Part shown: positions 1 through 8,867 of the stretch, piece after piece | Position numbering within the stretch: position 1 is the first letter of the stretch | Layout: each line of letters starts with the position of its first letter | Origin: Acidaminobacter sp964416305 | Lineage (GTDB): Bacteria > Bacillota > Clostridia > Peptostreptococcales > Acidaminobacteraceae | Direction of reading: 5' to 3' | Length of the DNA stretch: 64,000 nucleotides | NCBI GenBank assembly: GCA_964416305.1 | Contig: CAYQDM010000006.1 | Location: 70,406 to 134,405 of the forward strand | Translations under genes and position numbers: made by a program | The notes under the pieces: generated by a model | The model's database searches: none | What the model was told of the DNA's origin: nothing | Seen by the model: only the letters and a program-made list of their open reading frames with translations

Positions 1-69
1 AGGACCCACGGTGAATGAAACCTCTGTCCAACGGACTTGAAATTTCAAATTCAGAAACGAGAATAATTC

Positions 70-122
70 AGGGGAAGCAGGTGCAGCGCCCATTCATTGG
101 GCTGACAGCACTGGCTTCCCCT
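70..122. terminator. hairpin downstream of the glycerol operon
   Basis: Arms AGGGGAAGC (70-78) and GCTTCCCCT (114-122) pair perfectly and enclose smaller complementary blocks (GTGC/GCAC and GCCCA/TGGGC). It lies just past the stop of the last glycerol gene on the minus strand. The T-rich tail is better on the plus strand (CTTTAATTTAT) than on the minus strand, so it may act in both directions. Positions 1-69 hold nothing I recognise. Confidence 0.55.
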
Positions 123-148
123 TTAATTTATCCTTCAGTGTTTATCCA

Positions 149-1645
149 TTAGGGCAGCATCTTCGTCATAGACCGGGTCGCAACCACGTCAACACCGAGT
201 CCTCCCAAATCCCGCACCAGAATTTCCCCAAGCGCCACTGGAGCAGATACTGAAATTTTAGACAAGGATACCGCTGCTGCCCTTAGCAGCGCTCTAGGAA
301 TTGGCTTTGTGGTCTTACAAGGGAGTCTTGGCCACGTTCCACCCTCAATGGCTGCCGTTCCCGTCAAAACCGCGCTGGGATCTTTAAGTTCCTGAAGAGC
401 GAACTCATACCCGCGCCTGCAGCCATAACCCGTGATCTCCCCACCGGATTCCAGCGTTATATGACATCCTTTTGGACAAATAATGCAGAGCAAGGGCTCA
501 TCCGTCACACTGTCAACCACGTTACAGGTTTCGATTAATGCCAATCCTTTTAACCGAGACCCTTCATCCGGATCCTTTTCCTCAATAGACGCCCTCTCCG
601 GAATTGACGAGCTCAACCTTCCAGACCTGGCAAACCCTGCGCCGTCATCAGCACTGCGCCTTCGACAACCCAAATAAGCCGCCGCCGCCCTTCCCGCTAT
701 GCCTGCTTCGCGGGATACCTCATCCACCAAATCATAGACACGATACGTATTTCCGCAGGCAAACAACCCAGGCACCGTGGTCTGCATTTCCCCTGTGAGC
801 TGCAGTCCATTGGTGCCGCCGAGCAGAGCAGCGCCAGTCATGGCAGACAACTCGTTTTCGGGGATCAGGCCTACGGAAAACAGCACCAGGTCGCACATAA
901 TCCGCTCAGGCGGCCCTCCCGCAAGGGATTCCACCACGACGCCTGTGACTCTTGACGTCCCCTCAATAGCGGCAACTCTATGGCTTAACAACAGCGGTAT
1001 CGAAAAAGCTTTCAAACACTGGGAGACGTTCCTGGGCAGCCCGGAGGGCGTCTCTCGAATTTCTACCACTGCGGCGACTTCCACACCTTCCAGCGTCAGT
1101 CGCCTGGCCATGATAAGGCCTATGTCTCCCGAACCCACAATAACTGCTCTCTTACCGAGGGCGTACCCCTCAATGTTGATCAGCCGTTGCGCCGTTCCGG
1201 CAGAGAATACGCCTGCCGGCCGGGTTCCGGGCACTGCCACCGCAGCACGGGATCTTTCGCGACATCCCATAGCCAATACAATCGCCTTCGGCTTGATTTG
1301 AAAGCAGCCGAGGGATTTGCTGAACAACGTAGTACTTAAATCACGATCTACCGCAGCCACAAAAGTTGACAGCATGATTTCGACGCCTGCCTCCACTGCA
1401 GTGTTCACCAAACGCTCAGCATATTCAGGTCCTGTCAGTTCTTCGCCAAAATGAAACAATCCAAAACCTGTATGAATGCACTGATTCAGTATACCGCCCG
1501 GCTCCCGTTCGCGATCGACAACGAGTACCCGGTCCACGCCGCTGCGTTTGGCTTCAATGGCAGCGGATAAACCCGCCGGTCCGGCACCGATCACCAGCAG
1601 ACTCGGCGGTGCGTCAGTTTTATTCATCGTCATTATAGGGTTCAC
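149..1645 (-). CDS. NAD(P)/FAD-dependent oxidoreductase fused to a DUF1667 domain (GlpB-like partner)
   Basis: A 498-residue flavoprotein, third gene of a glycerol operon. The FAD-binding GAGPAG motif is at residues 20-25 and a second nucleotide-binding glycine motif (VGSGDIG) near residue 170. From about residue 386 the sequence changes to a DUF1667 module with CIICPKGC (387-394) and C409 in GYGCRRG, four cysteines that could hold an iron-sulfur cluster. In many Firmicutes DUF1667 is a separate small gene beside the GlpA-like dehydrogenase and this oxidoreductase, so the fusion is notable. The likely role is to pass electrons from glycerol-3-phosphate oxidation to an acceptor (inference). 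The start is GTG, overlapping the upstream stop by 4 bases (GTGA) behind a GGGGG ribosome site; ATG codons at residues 5 and 7 are alternatives. Confidence 0.85.
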   Translation of the reverse strand: MNPIMTMNKTDAPPSLLVIGAGPAGLSAAIEAKRSGVDRVLVVDREREPGGILNQCIHTGFGLFHFGEELTGPEYAERLVNTAVEAGVEIMLSTFVAAVDRDLSTTLFSKSLGCFQIKPKAIVLAMGCRERSRAAVAVPGTRPAGVFSAGTAQRLINIEGYALGKRAVIVGSGDIGLIMARRLTLEGVEVAAVVEIRETPSGLPRNVSQCLKAFSIPLLLSHRVAAIEGTSRVTGVVVESLAGGPPERIMCDLVLFSVGLIPENELSAMTGAALLGGTNGLQLTGEMQTTVPGLFACGNTYRVYDLVDEVSREAGIAGRAAAAYLGCRRRSADDGAGFARSGRLSSSIPERASIEEKDPDEGSRLKGLALIETCNVVDSVTDEPLLCIICPKGCHITLESGGEITGYGCRRGYEFALQELKDPSAVLTGTAAIEGGTWPRLPCKTTKPIPRALLRAAAVSLSKISVSAPVALGEILVRDLGGLGVDVVATRSMTKMLP

Positions 1646-3129
1646 AATAATGTTCCCCCTTTTTTAAAAACCATTTTGCTGCCGGGATGTTCCAGGCACA
1701 CTTCCGTTTCCGGGATCCCCAGCTCCCGCGACAGTATTTCCAGGATTCTCGGCGCGCAAAAACCGCCCTGGCAGCGACCGCCACCCGGTCTGACTCTCCG
1801 CTTGACGCCGTTCAGGGTTCTTGCCCCCACCGACCGGTGGATACAGTCCACAACTTCAGCCTCACTGACCATTTCGCAGCGGCAAACTATATGTGAAAAC
1901 ATGGGATTTTCAGCAATAGACTGTCGTCTCACCTCCGGTGTCATTTCAGATAAAACGGGTCTCGGACGACGTCCCGGTCTGAAATCCGGCTTTTGACTAT
2001 ATCCCGAAAGGCATTCCCGGATCAGAGAGAGAAGCCTGCCCGCAATGGCAGGTGCAGCCGACAGCCCAGGCGATTTGATCCCCGCGGCGTGAATCCATCC
2101 AGGATGCGATTTTGACGCTCTGATAATAAAGTCTTTTTCGGTCGATTCTGCCCTAATGCCTGAAAAATTCGCGATCCCCAGATGAAAGGGAATCCCCGGT
2201 ACCAGCAACTCCGCCCTATCGCGGACATAAGCCAGTCCTCCGGCTGTAGTCTGCACTGCCTCACCCTCTTCAGCTGTCAGTGTTTCATTATCAGGCCCTG
2301 CCATGATATTCCCATGAAGGGTCGGGATCACCAGAACACCTTTTCCCAATGCGCTTGGGGCGGGATAAATCACTCTTTGAATCAGAGGCCCTGCGGCCCT
2401 ATCCAGGACAAAGTATTGCCCGCGCTTTGGGATTATTTCAAACTCCGCTTTTCCACCGGACAGCAGCGCGGATATTTCCCCAGCGTGAACGCCGGCCGCG
2501 TTGACGACGACCTTCGCTGAAAGTCGCCCCTGAGTGGTTTCGAGCAGAAAGGGCCCTCCTGAGGTGTCAAGGCTCGCAGACGAAGCGCCTGTCACGCAGG
2601 TGTTGAGCAACAGTCGGACGCCATTGTCGACGGCACTTTCCAGCGCTGCTATGGCCACTTCCCAAGGATCCACGACCGCCGTTGAGTGTGCCATAAGGAC
2701 CTTTAACGCTTTATTCGTCAATCCTGGCTCAAGTGAACGTGCAGCCTCTCCGCTCAGCAGCTCAAGACCTTCGACGCTATTTTCCAGACCGCGGTCCATC
2801 AGCCCGGTCAGCGCATGTTCCTCTTCTTCTGTCAGGGCGACAACAAACGAGCCCGTTTTCTTATAGCCAAAGGATAATTCTCGGGACAAGCCTTCGTACA
2901 GACGGCTTCCTTCCACATTCAGCCTGGCTTTTAACGTCCCTGGCTCCGGGTCGTAACCGGCGTGAATAATGCCGCTGTTGGCCTTGCTTGCGCCCAGTGC
3001 GACATCCAGCTCCTTCTCGACAACCGCGACCTTCCAGCGGGTCTTGGACAGCTCATAGGCCAGAAAGGCGCCCACGATCCCTGCGCCCACAATCACGACG
3101 TCATAGAGCCTGTCACCGGATTTATCCAT
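1642..3129 (-). CDS. glpA: GlpA-like FAD-dependent glycerol-3-phosphate dehydrogenase with BFD-like [2Fe-2S] domain
   Basis: Oxidises glycerol-3-phosphate to dihydroxyacetone phosphate, by family. The N-terminus carries the dinucleotide-binding VVIVGAGIVG motif, followed by a DAO-type fold with the KANSGIIHAGYDP segment typical of GlpA/LhgO-like dehydrogenases. The C-terminus has a BFD-like cluster site: CRC at residues 416-418 and C453/C458 in RCQGGFC. It lies between glpK (30-90 bases upstream depending on start) and the DUF1667 flavoprotein (4-base overlap), so the three are surely co-transcribed. The start is uncertain. ATG at 3129 (495 aa) begins just before the FAD fold; GTG at 3165 has a better ribosome site (AAGGGGG), and a TTG at 3189 has its Shine-Dalgarno too close. 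The L-2-hydroxyglutarate oxidase family is similar, but context favours glycerol. Confidence 0.88.
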   Translation of the reverse strand: MDKSGDRLYDVVIVGAGIVGAFLAYELSKTRWKVAVVEKELDVALGASKANSGIIHAGYDPEPGTLKARLNVEGSRLYEGLSRELSFGYKKTGSFVVALTEEEEHALTGLMDRGLENSVEGLELLSGEAARSLEPGLTNKALKVLMAHSTAVVDPWEVAIAALESAVDNGVRLLLNTCVTGASSASLDTSGGPFLLETTQGRLSAKVVVNAAGVHAGEISALLSGGKAEFEIIPKRGQYFVLDRAAGPLIQRVIYPAPSALGKGVLVIPTLHGNIMAGPDNETLTAEEGEAVQTTAGGLAYVRDRAELLVPGIPFHLGIANFSGIRAESTEKDFIIRASKSHPGWIHAAGIKSPGLSAAPAIAGRLLSLIRECLSGYSQKPDFRPGRRPRPVLSEMTPEVRRQSIAENPMFSHIVCRCEMVSEAEVVDCIHRSVGARTLNGVKRRVRPGGGRCQGGFCAPRILEILSRELGIPETEVCLEHPGSKMVFKKGGTLL

Positions 3130-3219
3130 GATGTCCGCCTTGATAGACCCCTCTCCAGAATTCACGATGCCCGCCCCCTTTTCCGCCAAACCTCCGCCAA
3201 CCTCGCTCCGGCTGTTCCA

Positions 3220-4803
3220 TCAGCCGTTGTGCCTCACCATGTTGACTGCCTCTTTCCAGCCGGCGTATAGTGCATCACGCCGCGACTCTTCCATTTGAGG
3301 CTCAAATCGCTTTGCTGACGACCCCAATGCTTTAAGCGCTGCGAGGGTTGTGTAGACGCCGACACCCAGTCCCGCGAGGAGGGCTGCGCCAAGCGCCGTC
3401 GATTCCATGACCTCCGGTCGGTCCAGCGCCACACCGAGCAGATCCGCCTGAAACTGCATGAGAAACTCGTTTTCGGTGGCGCCGCCATCGGCTTTCAAAG
3501 CACTGAGAGACACAGCAGCATCCCCGCTCATAGCCTCGACGACATCACGGGTCTGGTAGGCAATAGCTTCCAGCGTTGCCCGGACAATCTGGTCTCTGCC
3601 GGAGCCTCTGGTCAGCCCAACTATAGCACCTCTGGCATACATGTCCCAATAGGGTGCGCCCAATCCGGTAAAAGCCGGAACGACGTAGACACCGCCCGTA
3701 TCCGGAACCCGTTTGGCAATCTCCTCACTTTCCCGGGCTGTCCGGATCAGCTGAAGCTCATCCCGCAGCCATTGAACTGCTGCGCCTCCAATAAAAATCG
3801 ACCCTTCAAGGGCATAGGCCACCTGCGCCTTTCCCAGACTCCAGGCCACAGTCGTCAGAAGTCCGGATTCAGAGGCTACGCGCTTATGCCCTGTATTCAT
3901 CAGTATAAAGCAGCCTGTCCCATAAGTGTTTTTGACTTCTCCCGGTTCAAAACAGCGCTGACCAAACAATGCTGCCTGCTGATCGCCCGCGACACCTGAA
4001 ATAGGCAGCCGAGCGCCTCCAAAGATGGCCGGATCCGTCCATCCAAAGATCCCCGCAGAGGGCTTGACTTCAGGCAGCATGCCCCTCGGAATCCTGAAGA
4101 TTTCCAGGAGACGCTCATCCCAGTCCAGCGTATCCAGATTAAACAGCATGGTCCGGCTGGCGTTGGAGACATCTGTGGCATGTACCTTACCCCGGGTCAA
4201 ATTGAAGATCAGCCAGGAATCCACCGTTCCAAAGCAGAGTTCGCCTCGGTCAGCCCTTTCCCGCGCCCCTGGAACAGTATTCAAAATCCATTGAATTTTA
4301 GTGGCTGAAAAATAGGCGTCCACTACAAGCCCCGTCGTCTGACGGATGTAGACTTCGTGCCCCTCCTGCTTCAGAGTCTCGCACAAATCCGCCGTCCGCC
4401 TGCACTGCCAGACTATCGCAGGATAAACCGGTTTTCCGGTTTCCCTATCCCACACCAGCGTCGTTTCGCGCTGATTGGTTATCCCCAAAGCCGCGACTTC
4501 AAAAGGCGAGACCCCTGACTTCTCGAGCACCTCCAGCGCAACACCGGACTGGGTCCCCCAAATTTCAGAAGGGTCATGCTCCACCCACCCCGGCTGAGGA
4601 AAGTGTTGCCCGAAATCCTTCTGCGCCAGTTCAACGATGTTGCCCTCCAGATCGAACAAAACGGCACGGGAACTCGTCGTGCCCTGGTCCAGAGCTAGCA
4701 GGAAACGCTTTTTCGCCCCCGCTGACCCTTCCTGCGGGATCTTGTCCTCATCCTTAAACGCTTGTGAACTCAAACCTCTCACCCTCCCAGCCACGCTTCT
4801 CAT
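3220..4803 (-). CDS. glpK: glycerol kinase
   Basis: Phosphorylates glycerol to sn-glycerol-3-phosphate, the first step of the operon's pathway. The FGGY-kinase signature LALDQGTTSSRA is near residues 36-47, with the usual GlpK blocks TNQRETT, ASRTMLFN, GVAGDQQAA and DGGATENEF. At 527 residues it is about 30 longer than typical because of an N-terminal extension rich in Ser and charged residues. The ATG at 4803 has a GGAGAAG ribosome site, and an in-frame TTG at residue 11 behind GGGAGG is a possible alternative. It follows the RsuA-like gene by 52 bases with no clear terminator between, so it may be read through from the RNA modification genes. I saw no antiterminator or catabolite site I would defend. 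Confidence 0.95.
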   Translation of the reverse strand: MRSVAGRVRGLSSQAFKDEDKIPQEGSAGAKKRFLLALDQGTTSSRAVLFDLEGNIVELAQKDFGQHFPQPGWVEHDPSEIWGTQSGVALEVLEKSGVSPFEVAALGITNQRETTLVWDRETGKPVYPAIVWQCRRTADLCETLKQEGHEVYIRQTTGLVVDAYFSATKIQWILNTVPGARERADRGELCFGTVDSWLIFNLTRGKVHATDVSNASRTMLFNLDTLDWDERLLEIFRIPRGMLPEVKPSAGIFGWTDPAIFGGARLPISGVAGDQQAALFGQRCFEPGEVKNTYGTGCFILMNTGHKRVASESGLLTTVAWSLGKAQVAYALEGSIFIGGAAVQWLRDELQLIRTARESEEIAKRVPDTGGVYVVPAFTGLGAPYWDMYARGAIVGLTRGSGRDQIVRATLEAIAYQTRDVVEAMSGDAAVSLSALKADGGATENEFLMQFQADLLGVALDRPEVMESTALGAALLAGLGVGVYTTLAALKALGSSAKRFEPQMEESRRDALYAGWKEAVNMVRHNG

Positions 4804-4855
4804 CTACTTCTCCAAAGTGCTTCTGCCGATGGTCTTTAGTATACAAACCCGCCCA

Positions 4856-5599
4856 TCATTCCTCAGACAGGCCGGCTTGCTCCAAGAGCTGGCTGATCTC
4901 ATCCTCAGTCAGAGCCCTGTACTCGCCGGGCATAAGGGCATCATCGAGTTTGAGCGGTCCCATGCTGATTCGCTTTAAAAAGACCACAAAACGTCCTCGG
5001 GATTCAAACATTCGCTTAACCTGGTGAAATTTCCCTTCATAGATGGTGAGTCTGGTTTCGCTTTTATGATCCCCCACAGATAAAATCTCAAGTTCTGCAG
5101 GCAGGGTCTGATAGCCGTCGTCCAATGTCACCCCTGCCTTGAAGGCAATGATGTCATTGTCACCCACCGGCCCGTCCACAACGGCCTCATAGGTTTTAAA
5201 AACGTGTCGTTTTGGTGCCAAAAGCCCATGGGCCAGTGCACCGTGATTAGTCAGGAGCAGCAGCCCTTCCGTGTCCTTGTCCAGTCTGCCCACCGGGAAC
5301 AGGTCGAAGACCTGTTCCTCCGGCTCAAGAAGATCAATGACGGTGGATTCGCGGCTGTCCTCCGTTGCGGAGACCACACCTTGCGGCTTGTTCATCATAT
5401 AATAAACATACTCCTTGTAGATTACCGGAGCCCCTTTGAAAAGAACGACCTGCGTGTCCGGATGAATATGGATGCTGCCTGATTTGGGTTTAGCGCCATC
5501 CACTTCAACCCATCCGTGCCGGATATACTTTCTGACTTCACTTCTGGTTCCTATACCCATATGGGAAAGTAATTTGTCAAGTCTCATGGTCTTAGCCAT
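4856..5599 (-). CDS. RsuA/RluB-family pseudouridine synthase
   Basis: Isomerises a uridine in rRNA to pseudouridine. An S4 RNA-binding domain occupies the first ~60 residues (MRLDKLLSHMGIGTRSEVRKYI), followed by the catalytic domain with the family motif GRLDKDTEGLLLLTN, whose Asp is the nucleophile. The 247-residue length and the ending with REGKFHQVKRM-like sequence (YEGKFHQVKRMFES) fit the RsuA group that modifies small-subunit rRNA, but the exact target (16S U516 or a 23S site) cannot be told from sequence alone. The start is set by AGGAGG at good spacing. It lies 62 bases after the RsmF-like methyltransferase on the same strand, so two rRNA modification genes are paired. Confidence 0.9.
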   Translation of the reverse strand: MAKTMRLDKLLSHMGIGTRSEVRKYIRHGWVEVDGAKPKSGSIHIHPDTQVVLFKGAPVIYKEYVYYMMNKPQGVVSATEDSRESTVIDLLEPEEQVFDLFPVGRLDKDTEGLLLLTNHGALAHGLLAPKRHVFKTYEAVVDGPVGDNDIIAFKAGVTLDDGYQTLPAELEILSVGDHKSETRLTIYEGKFHQVKRMFESRGRFVVFLKRISMGPLKLDDALMPGEYRALTEDEISQLLEQAGLSEE

Positions 5600-5661
5600 T
5601 TTTTGATCCTCCTGTGTGATCTATAAAAGTCATTTCGAGGGTTCCTGATCTCTGATTTTAT

Positions 5662-6999
5662 TTAGAGCATACGCCATGCGGCCGGGTACTGGTTCTTCAG
5701 GCTTCCTTTGTTCAATTTTCCCCACCCAAGGGGATAACCGCCAATGCAGATCAAATTTAGCCCGTCTTCTCCGACGACGCTCAGGGTTTCACCCTTCAAA
5801 TACCGTATGACGTCAAATTGATCCGCCTCCAGGTGGATCTCGCGCCTTGCCTCCCCTGATTTGAGACCCATGGCTAAGGCGCCGGACGGAATAAACCTGC
5901 CGTTCTTTTCTTCTCCCAGATACCATCCGCTGCGAATCACGCGCATACCTTGAGTTTGAGGCAGCCCTTTCGGGAGTTTATAAAGCTTGTCTTCGATCTG
6001 AAGAAAAGGTCCGGTGAGCTTTATCGTGAGATTCTCAGCTTCGAATTGCCGGTAAGCCTCCGTCGGTTCAATTTGGGACTTGTCTCGGTCTGGAGAGGTG
6101 CTTTTACCGCAGCCATCGGCAGAGCATTCCAAAAGCCCTGCAAAATGGCCTTCACCTTCATGCAGGTGGGGCCAGAGGCGGCCATAACCCGTGCGGGTGT
6201 CCAGCCCCAGCGCAGGATCCGGCAGCCGTTTGGAAAACTCAGTATGCCGCGTCACGAAGTCGTCCAGCGCCCATTCATTCTCCTGGCGATTAAAGGTACA
6301 GGTCGAGTATGTCAACCGTCCGCCGGGTTTCAGCATAGTTGCAGCCTGATCCAGCAGACTGTCCTGAATCGACCTGTAGTGGCCCGGAATTTGATTGGTC
6401 CATGCCTCGAGCGCTTTTGAATCTTTTCTGAACATACCCTCTCCGGAGCAAGGTGCGTCGATCAGAATCCCGTCGAAGACAGCGTGGAACCGCGCGCCCA
6501 GCTTGTCCTGACTTTCGTTGACCACCAGCGCGTTGGTCACGCCAGCCATTTCCAAGTTGCGGACCAGGGCTTTTATGCGACTGGTGCTGATATCGTTTGC
6601 CACTATGGTGCCGCAGCCTCCAAGGGCGGCCGCGATTTGAAGCGTCTTGCCTCCCGGGCACGCACACATGTCGAGAACAGTCTGTCCGGGCTGAGGATCG
6701 AGAACGCTTACCGGCGCCATGGCAGACGGTTCCTGCAGGTAATACAGCCCGGCATGATAGTAGGGATGCTTCGCAGGCCGCTCTGACTCATCATAATAAA
6801 AGCCATCCACAGTCCAGGGAATAGGTGTGAGCTTAAAAGGAGAGATTTTCAGAAAATCTTCGACCGAGATTTTCAGACGGTTCACACGAAGGCCAAAGTG
6901 TCTGGGTTGTTCATAACTTTTTAAAAAGGCTTCGATTTCATTCCCAATCAAAGCCCTGATTTCTTCCAAAAAGCTTTCCGGAAAGTTCAAATACTTCAC
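5662..6999 (-). CDS. RsmB/NOP-family rRNA cytosine-C5 methyltransferase (RsmF-like)
   Basis: Methylates cytosine C5 in rRNA using S-adenosylmethionine. The Rossmann core has the SAM site CACPGGKTLQIAAALGG, and the two catalytic-cysteine motifs are visible as DAPCSGEGMFRKD and STCTFNRQENEW. The N-terminal ~100 residues are the NOP-family RNA-recognition part. The C-terminal ~150 residues resemble the RsmF PUA-like region (LPKGLPQTQGMRVIRSGWYLGEEKNGRFIPSGALAMGL). At 445 residues it matches the Gram-positive RsmF/YebU-type enzymes. It is the first gene of the leftmost minus-strand run and is divergent from fba, sharing the 155-base intergenic region. Confidence 0.9.
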   Translation of the reverse strand: MKYLNFPESFLEEIRALIGNEIEAFLKSYEQPRHFGLRVNRLKISVEDFLKISPFKLTPIPWTVDGFYYDESERPAKHPYYHAGLYYLQEPSAMAPVSVLDPQPGQTVLDMCACPGGKTLQIAAALGGCGTIVANDISTSRIKALVRNLEMAGVTNALVVNESQDKLGARFHAVFDGILIDAPCSGEGMFRKDSKALEAWTNQIPGHYRSIQDSLLDQAATMLKPGGRLTYSTCTFNRQENEWALDDFVTRHTEFSKRLPDPALGLDTRTGYGRLWPHLHEGEGHFAGLLECSADGCGKSTSPDRDKSQIEPTEAYRQFEAENLTIKLTGPFLQIEDKLYKLPKGLPQTQGMRVIRSGWYLGEEKNGRFIPSGALAMGLKSGEARREIHLEADQFDVIRYLKGETLSVVGEDGLNLICIGGYPLGWGKLNKGSLKNQYPAAWRML

Positions 7000-7071
7000 A
7001 CTCCTATGTCGAGCCCGGTTGATCTCCCTAAATCAGGCCCGTTAACTCATTATATCCCGACTGCGGCCGCC

Positions 7072-7100
7072 TTGACAAAAGAAAAGTGATCTTCTATGAT
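7072..7100 (+). promoter_or_regulatory. sigma-A promoter of fba
   Basis: Perfect -35 TTGACA (7072-7077), a 17-base spacer and -10 TATGAT (7095-7100), 55 bases upstream of the fba start. The ribosome site GAGGAGG is at 7141-7147. Confidence 0.85.
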
Positions 7101-7154
7101 TAGTATAATCTGGCAAAGGTATCTCAAAAAGACAACTATAGAGGAGGAATTTCT

Positions 7155-8084
7155 ATGGCTCTTGTGACAACCAAGGAAATGTTCAGAAAAGCTTATGAAG
7201 GCGGCTATGCTATCGGTGCGTTCAACGTCAACAATATGGAGATCGTGCAGGGCATTGTCGACGCAGCCAAGGAAGTTAAATCCCCACTCATCCTTCAGGT
7301 CTCCGCAGGTGCAAGAAAATACGCCAAACCGGCCTATCTGAAAAAATTGGTCGAAGCTGCAGTCATCGACTCAGACCTTGATATTGCGCTTCACCTGGAT
7401 CACGGCGACAGCTTTGAAATCTGCAAACAATGTATTGATGACGGCTTTACCTCAGTCATGATTGATGGTTCACACCTGCCTTACGAGGAAAACATAGCCT
7501 TGGTCAAACAGGTCGTGGAATACGCACATGCCCGCGGCGTCGTCGTTGAAGCCGAGCTTGGAAAGTTGGCCGGTGTGGAGGACGAAGTCAACGTCAAAGC
7601 CGAGGATGCCACTTATACGGATCCAACACAGGCGGTAGATTTTGTCAAGCGTTCCGGTTGCGACTCCCTTGCTATTGCCATCGGCACAAGCCACGGCGCG
7701 TATAAGTTCAAAGGTGAGCCAAAGCTGGATTTCGAGCGCCTGGAAACCATCACCAAACTCCTTCCGGATTACCCGCTCGTCCTTCACGGTGCGTCAACAG
7801 TCATACCTGAGTTTGTTGAAATGTGCAATGCTTACGGCGGCAATATTCCAGGCGCACAGGGCGTCCCTGAGGATATGCTCCGCAGAGCGGCTGCTCTCGG
7901 CGTCTGCAAAATCAACATCGACACAGATCTTCGCCTTGCCATGACAGCAGCCATCAGGAAGTCACTCCACGACAACCCTGCTGAGTTCGACCCTAGAAAA
8001 TATCTCGGCGTCGGTCGTGATGCCATCCGCAATATGGTGCATCACAAATTGGTCAACGTCCTCGGTTCAGACGGCAAGCTCTAA
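7155..8084 (+). CDS. fba: class II fructose-1,6-bisphosphate aldolase
   Basis: Reversibly cleaves fructose-1,6-bisphosphate into glyceraldehyde-3-phosphate and dihydroxyacetone phosphate, linking glycolysis to the DHAP produced by the neighbouring glycerol genes. Class II zinc-enzyme features are clear: the metal-binding histidine in HLDHGDSFEICKQCIDDGFTS, the SVMIDGSHLPYEEN strand, the second ligand in LHGAST, and the phosphate-binding NIDTDLRLAMTAA near the C-terminus. The length of 309 residues is usual for the Firmicutes Fba subgroup. It is monocistronic, with its own strong promoter and two hairpins behind it. Codon use suggests high expression. Confidence 0.97.
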   Translation: MALVTTKEMFRKAYEGGYAIGAFNVNNMEIVQGIVDAAKEVKSPLILQVSAGARKYAKPAYLKKLVEAAVIDSDLDIALHLDHGDSFEICKQCIDDGFTSVMIDGSHLPYEENIALVKQVVEYAHARGVVVEAELGKLAGVEDEVNVKAEDATYTDPTQAVDFVKRSGCDSLAIAIGTSHGAYKFKGEPKLDFERLETITKLLPDYPLVLHGASTVIPEFVEMCNAYGGNIPGAQGVPEDMLRRAAALGVCKINIDTDLRLAMTAAIRKSLHDNPAEFDPRKYLGVGRDAIRNMVHHKLVNVLGSDGKL

Positions 8085-8124
8085 AGCCGTGCAATTACTA
8101 TAACTGTTGCCAGTTAAATCAGTC

Positions 8125-8156
8125 GGGAAAATGGCCCAACCGCCATTTTCCCTTTT
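8125..8156 (+). terminator. fba intrinsic terminator
   Basis: Eleven-base stem GGGAAAATGGC (8125-8135) / GCCATTTTCCC (8142-8152) with a 6-base loop, followed by TTTT. Confidence 0.85.
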
Positions 8157-8160
8157 GTAA

Positions 8161-8202
8161 AGCAAAACAGGTGTCCCGGATCCCCGGGACACCTGTTTTG
8201 CT
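8161..8202. terminator. long perfect hairpin between convergent genes
   Basis: A 19-base perfect stem, 8161-8179 with 8184-8202, and a 4-base loop. Read on the minus strand the stem ends in TTTTGCT and is then followed by TTTACAAAAG, so it can terminate the cyclophilin transcript. On the plus strand it backs up the fba terminator. Confidence 0.75.
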
Positions 8203-8292
8203 GTGCAGCCCCAACTGCTGTATTCAAGTCATTTCAAACTGCAGCTTGCCTTAACCAGGGCGACTCCGTCATACGGTTTTGCCCCAACCGGA

Positions 8293-8817
8293 CTACATCA
8301 TTTTAACCGGCTCCGGATAGTCGACGCCAAAAGTCTCCACTGTCATTTTCTTGATCTTTTGAGGCTCTACCGGACGATCTCTAAAGTCAGTTTTTGTTGT
8401 TGCAATTTCGTTCACAACTTCCATGCCCTCGACGACTTTTCCGAAGGCCGCATACTGGCCATCCAGATGCGGAGAATGTTCGTGCATAATAAAGAATTGA
8501 GAACCTGCGGAATCCGGCGACTGTGAACGCGCCATGGACAATACGCCCGGCTCGTGGACAAGTGAATTTCTGAATCCGTTCAAATTGAACTCGCCCTTGA
8601 TTTTATATCCAGGTCCGCCCATGCCGGAGCCTTCAGGACAGCCGCCCTGGATCATGAAGCCTCTGATGACCCGGTGAAAGATCAGCCCGTCATAATACCC
8701 TTTTTTTGCAAGATCAATGAAATTGTTCACCGTGTTAGGCGCAATTTCGGGAAATAATTCTGCTTTGATGATTTTACCGTTTTCAAGTTCAATGGTGACC
8801 ACTGGATTTTGATTCAA
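8293..8817 (-). CDS. cyclophilin-type peptidyl-prolyl cis-trans isomerase
   Basis: Catalyses prolyl isomerisation during protein folding. The single cyclophilin domain shows FHRVIRGFMIQGGCPEGSGMGGPGY, including the catalytic Arg in the FHRV block, and GSQFFIMHEHSPHLDGQYAAFGKVVEGM. There is no signal peptide or lipobox, so it is cytoplasmic. I place the start at the TTG at 8817 (174 aa, MNQNPVVTIELENG), because AAAGGG lies about 9 bases upstream; a longer reading from TTG 8835 would begin inside that ribosome site. It lies 32 bases downstream of the Nudix gene on the same strand and ends at a strong bidirectional hairpin. Confidence 0.93.
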   Translation of the reverse strand: MNQNPVVTIELENGKIIKAELFPEIAPNTVNNFIDLAKKGYYDGLIFHRVIRGFMIQGGCPEGSGMGGPGYKIKGEFNLNGFRNSLVHEPGVLSMARSQSPDSAGSQFFIMHEHSPHLDGQYAAFGKVVEGMEVVNEIATTKTDFRDRPVEPQKIKKMTVETFGVDYPEPVKMM

Positions 8818-8867
8818 AAGAATACACCCTTTCAAAATAATATTTCTTTCAGCACTGGTTAAACGTT

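Noticed and set aside
7104..7109. TATAAT upstream of fba as the -10 box
   Set aside because: It would be 26 bases from TTGACA; TATGAT at 7095 has the ideal 17-base spacing.
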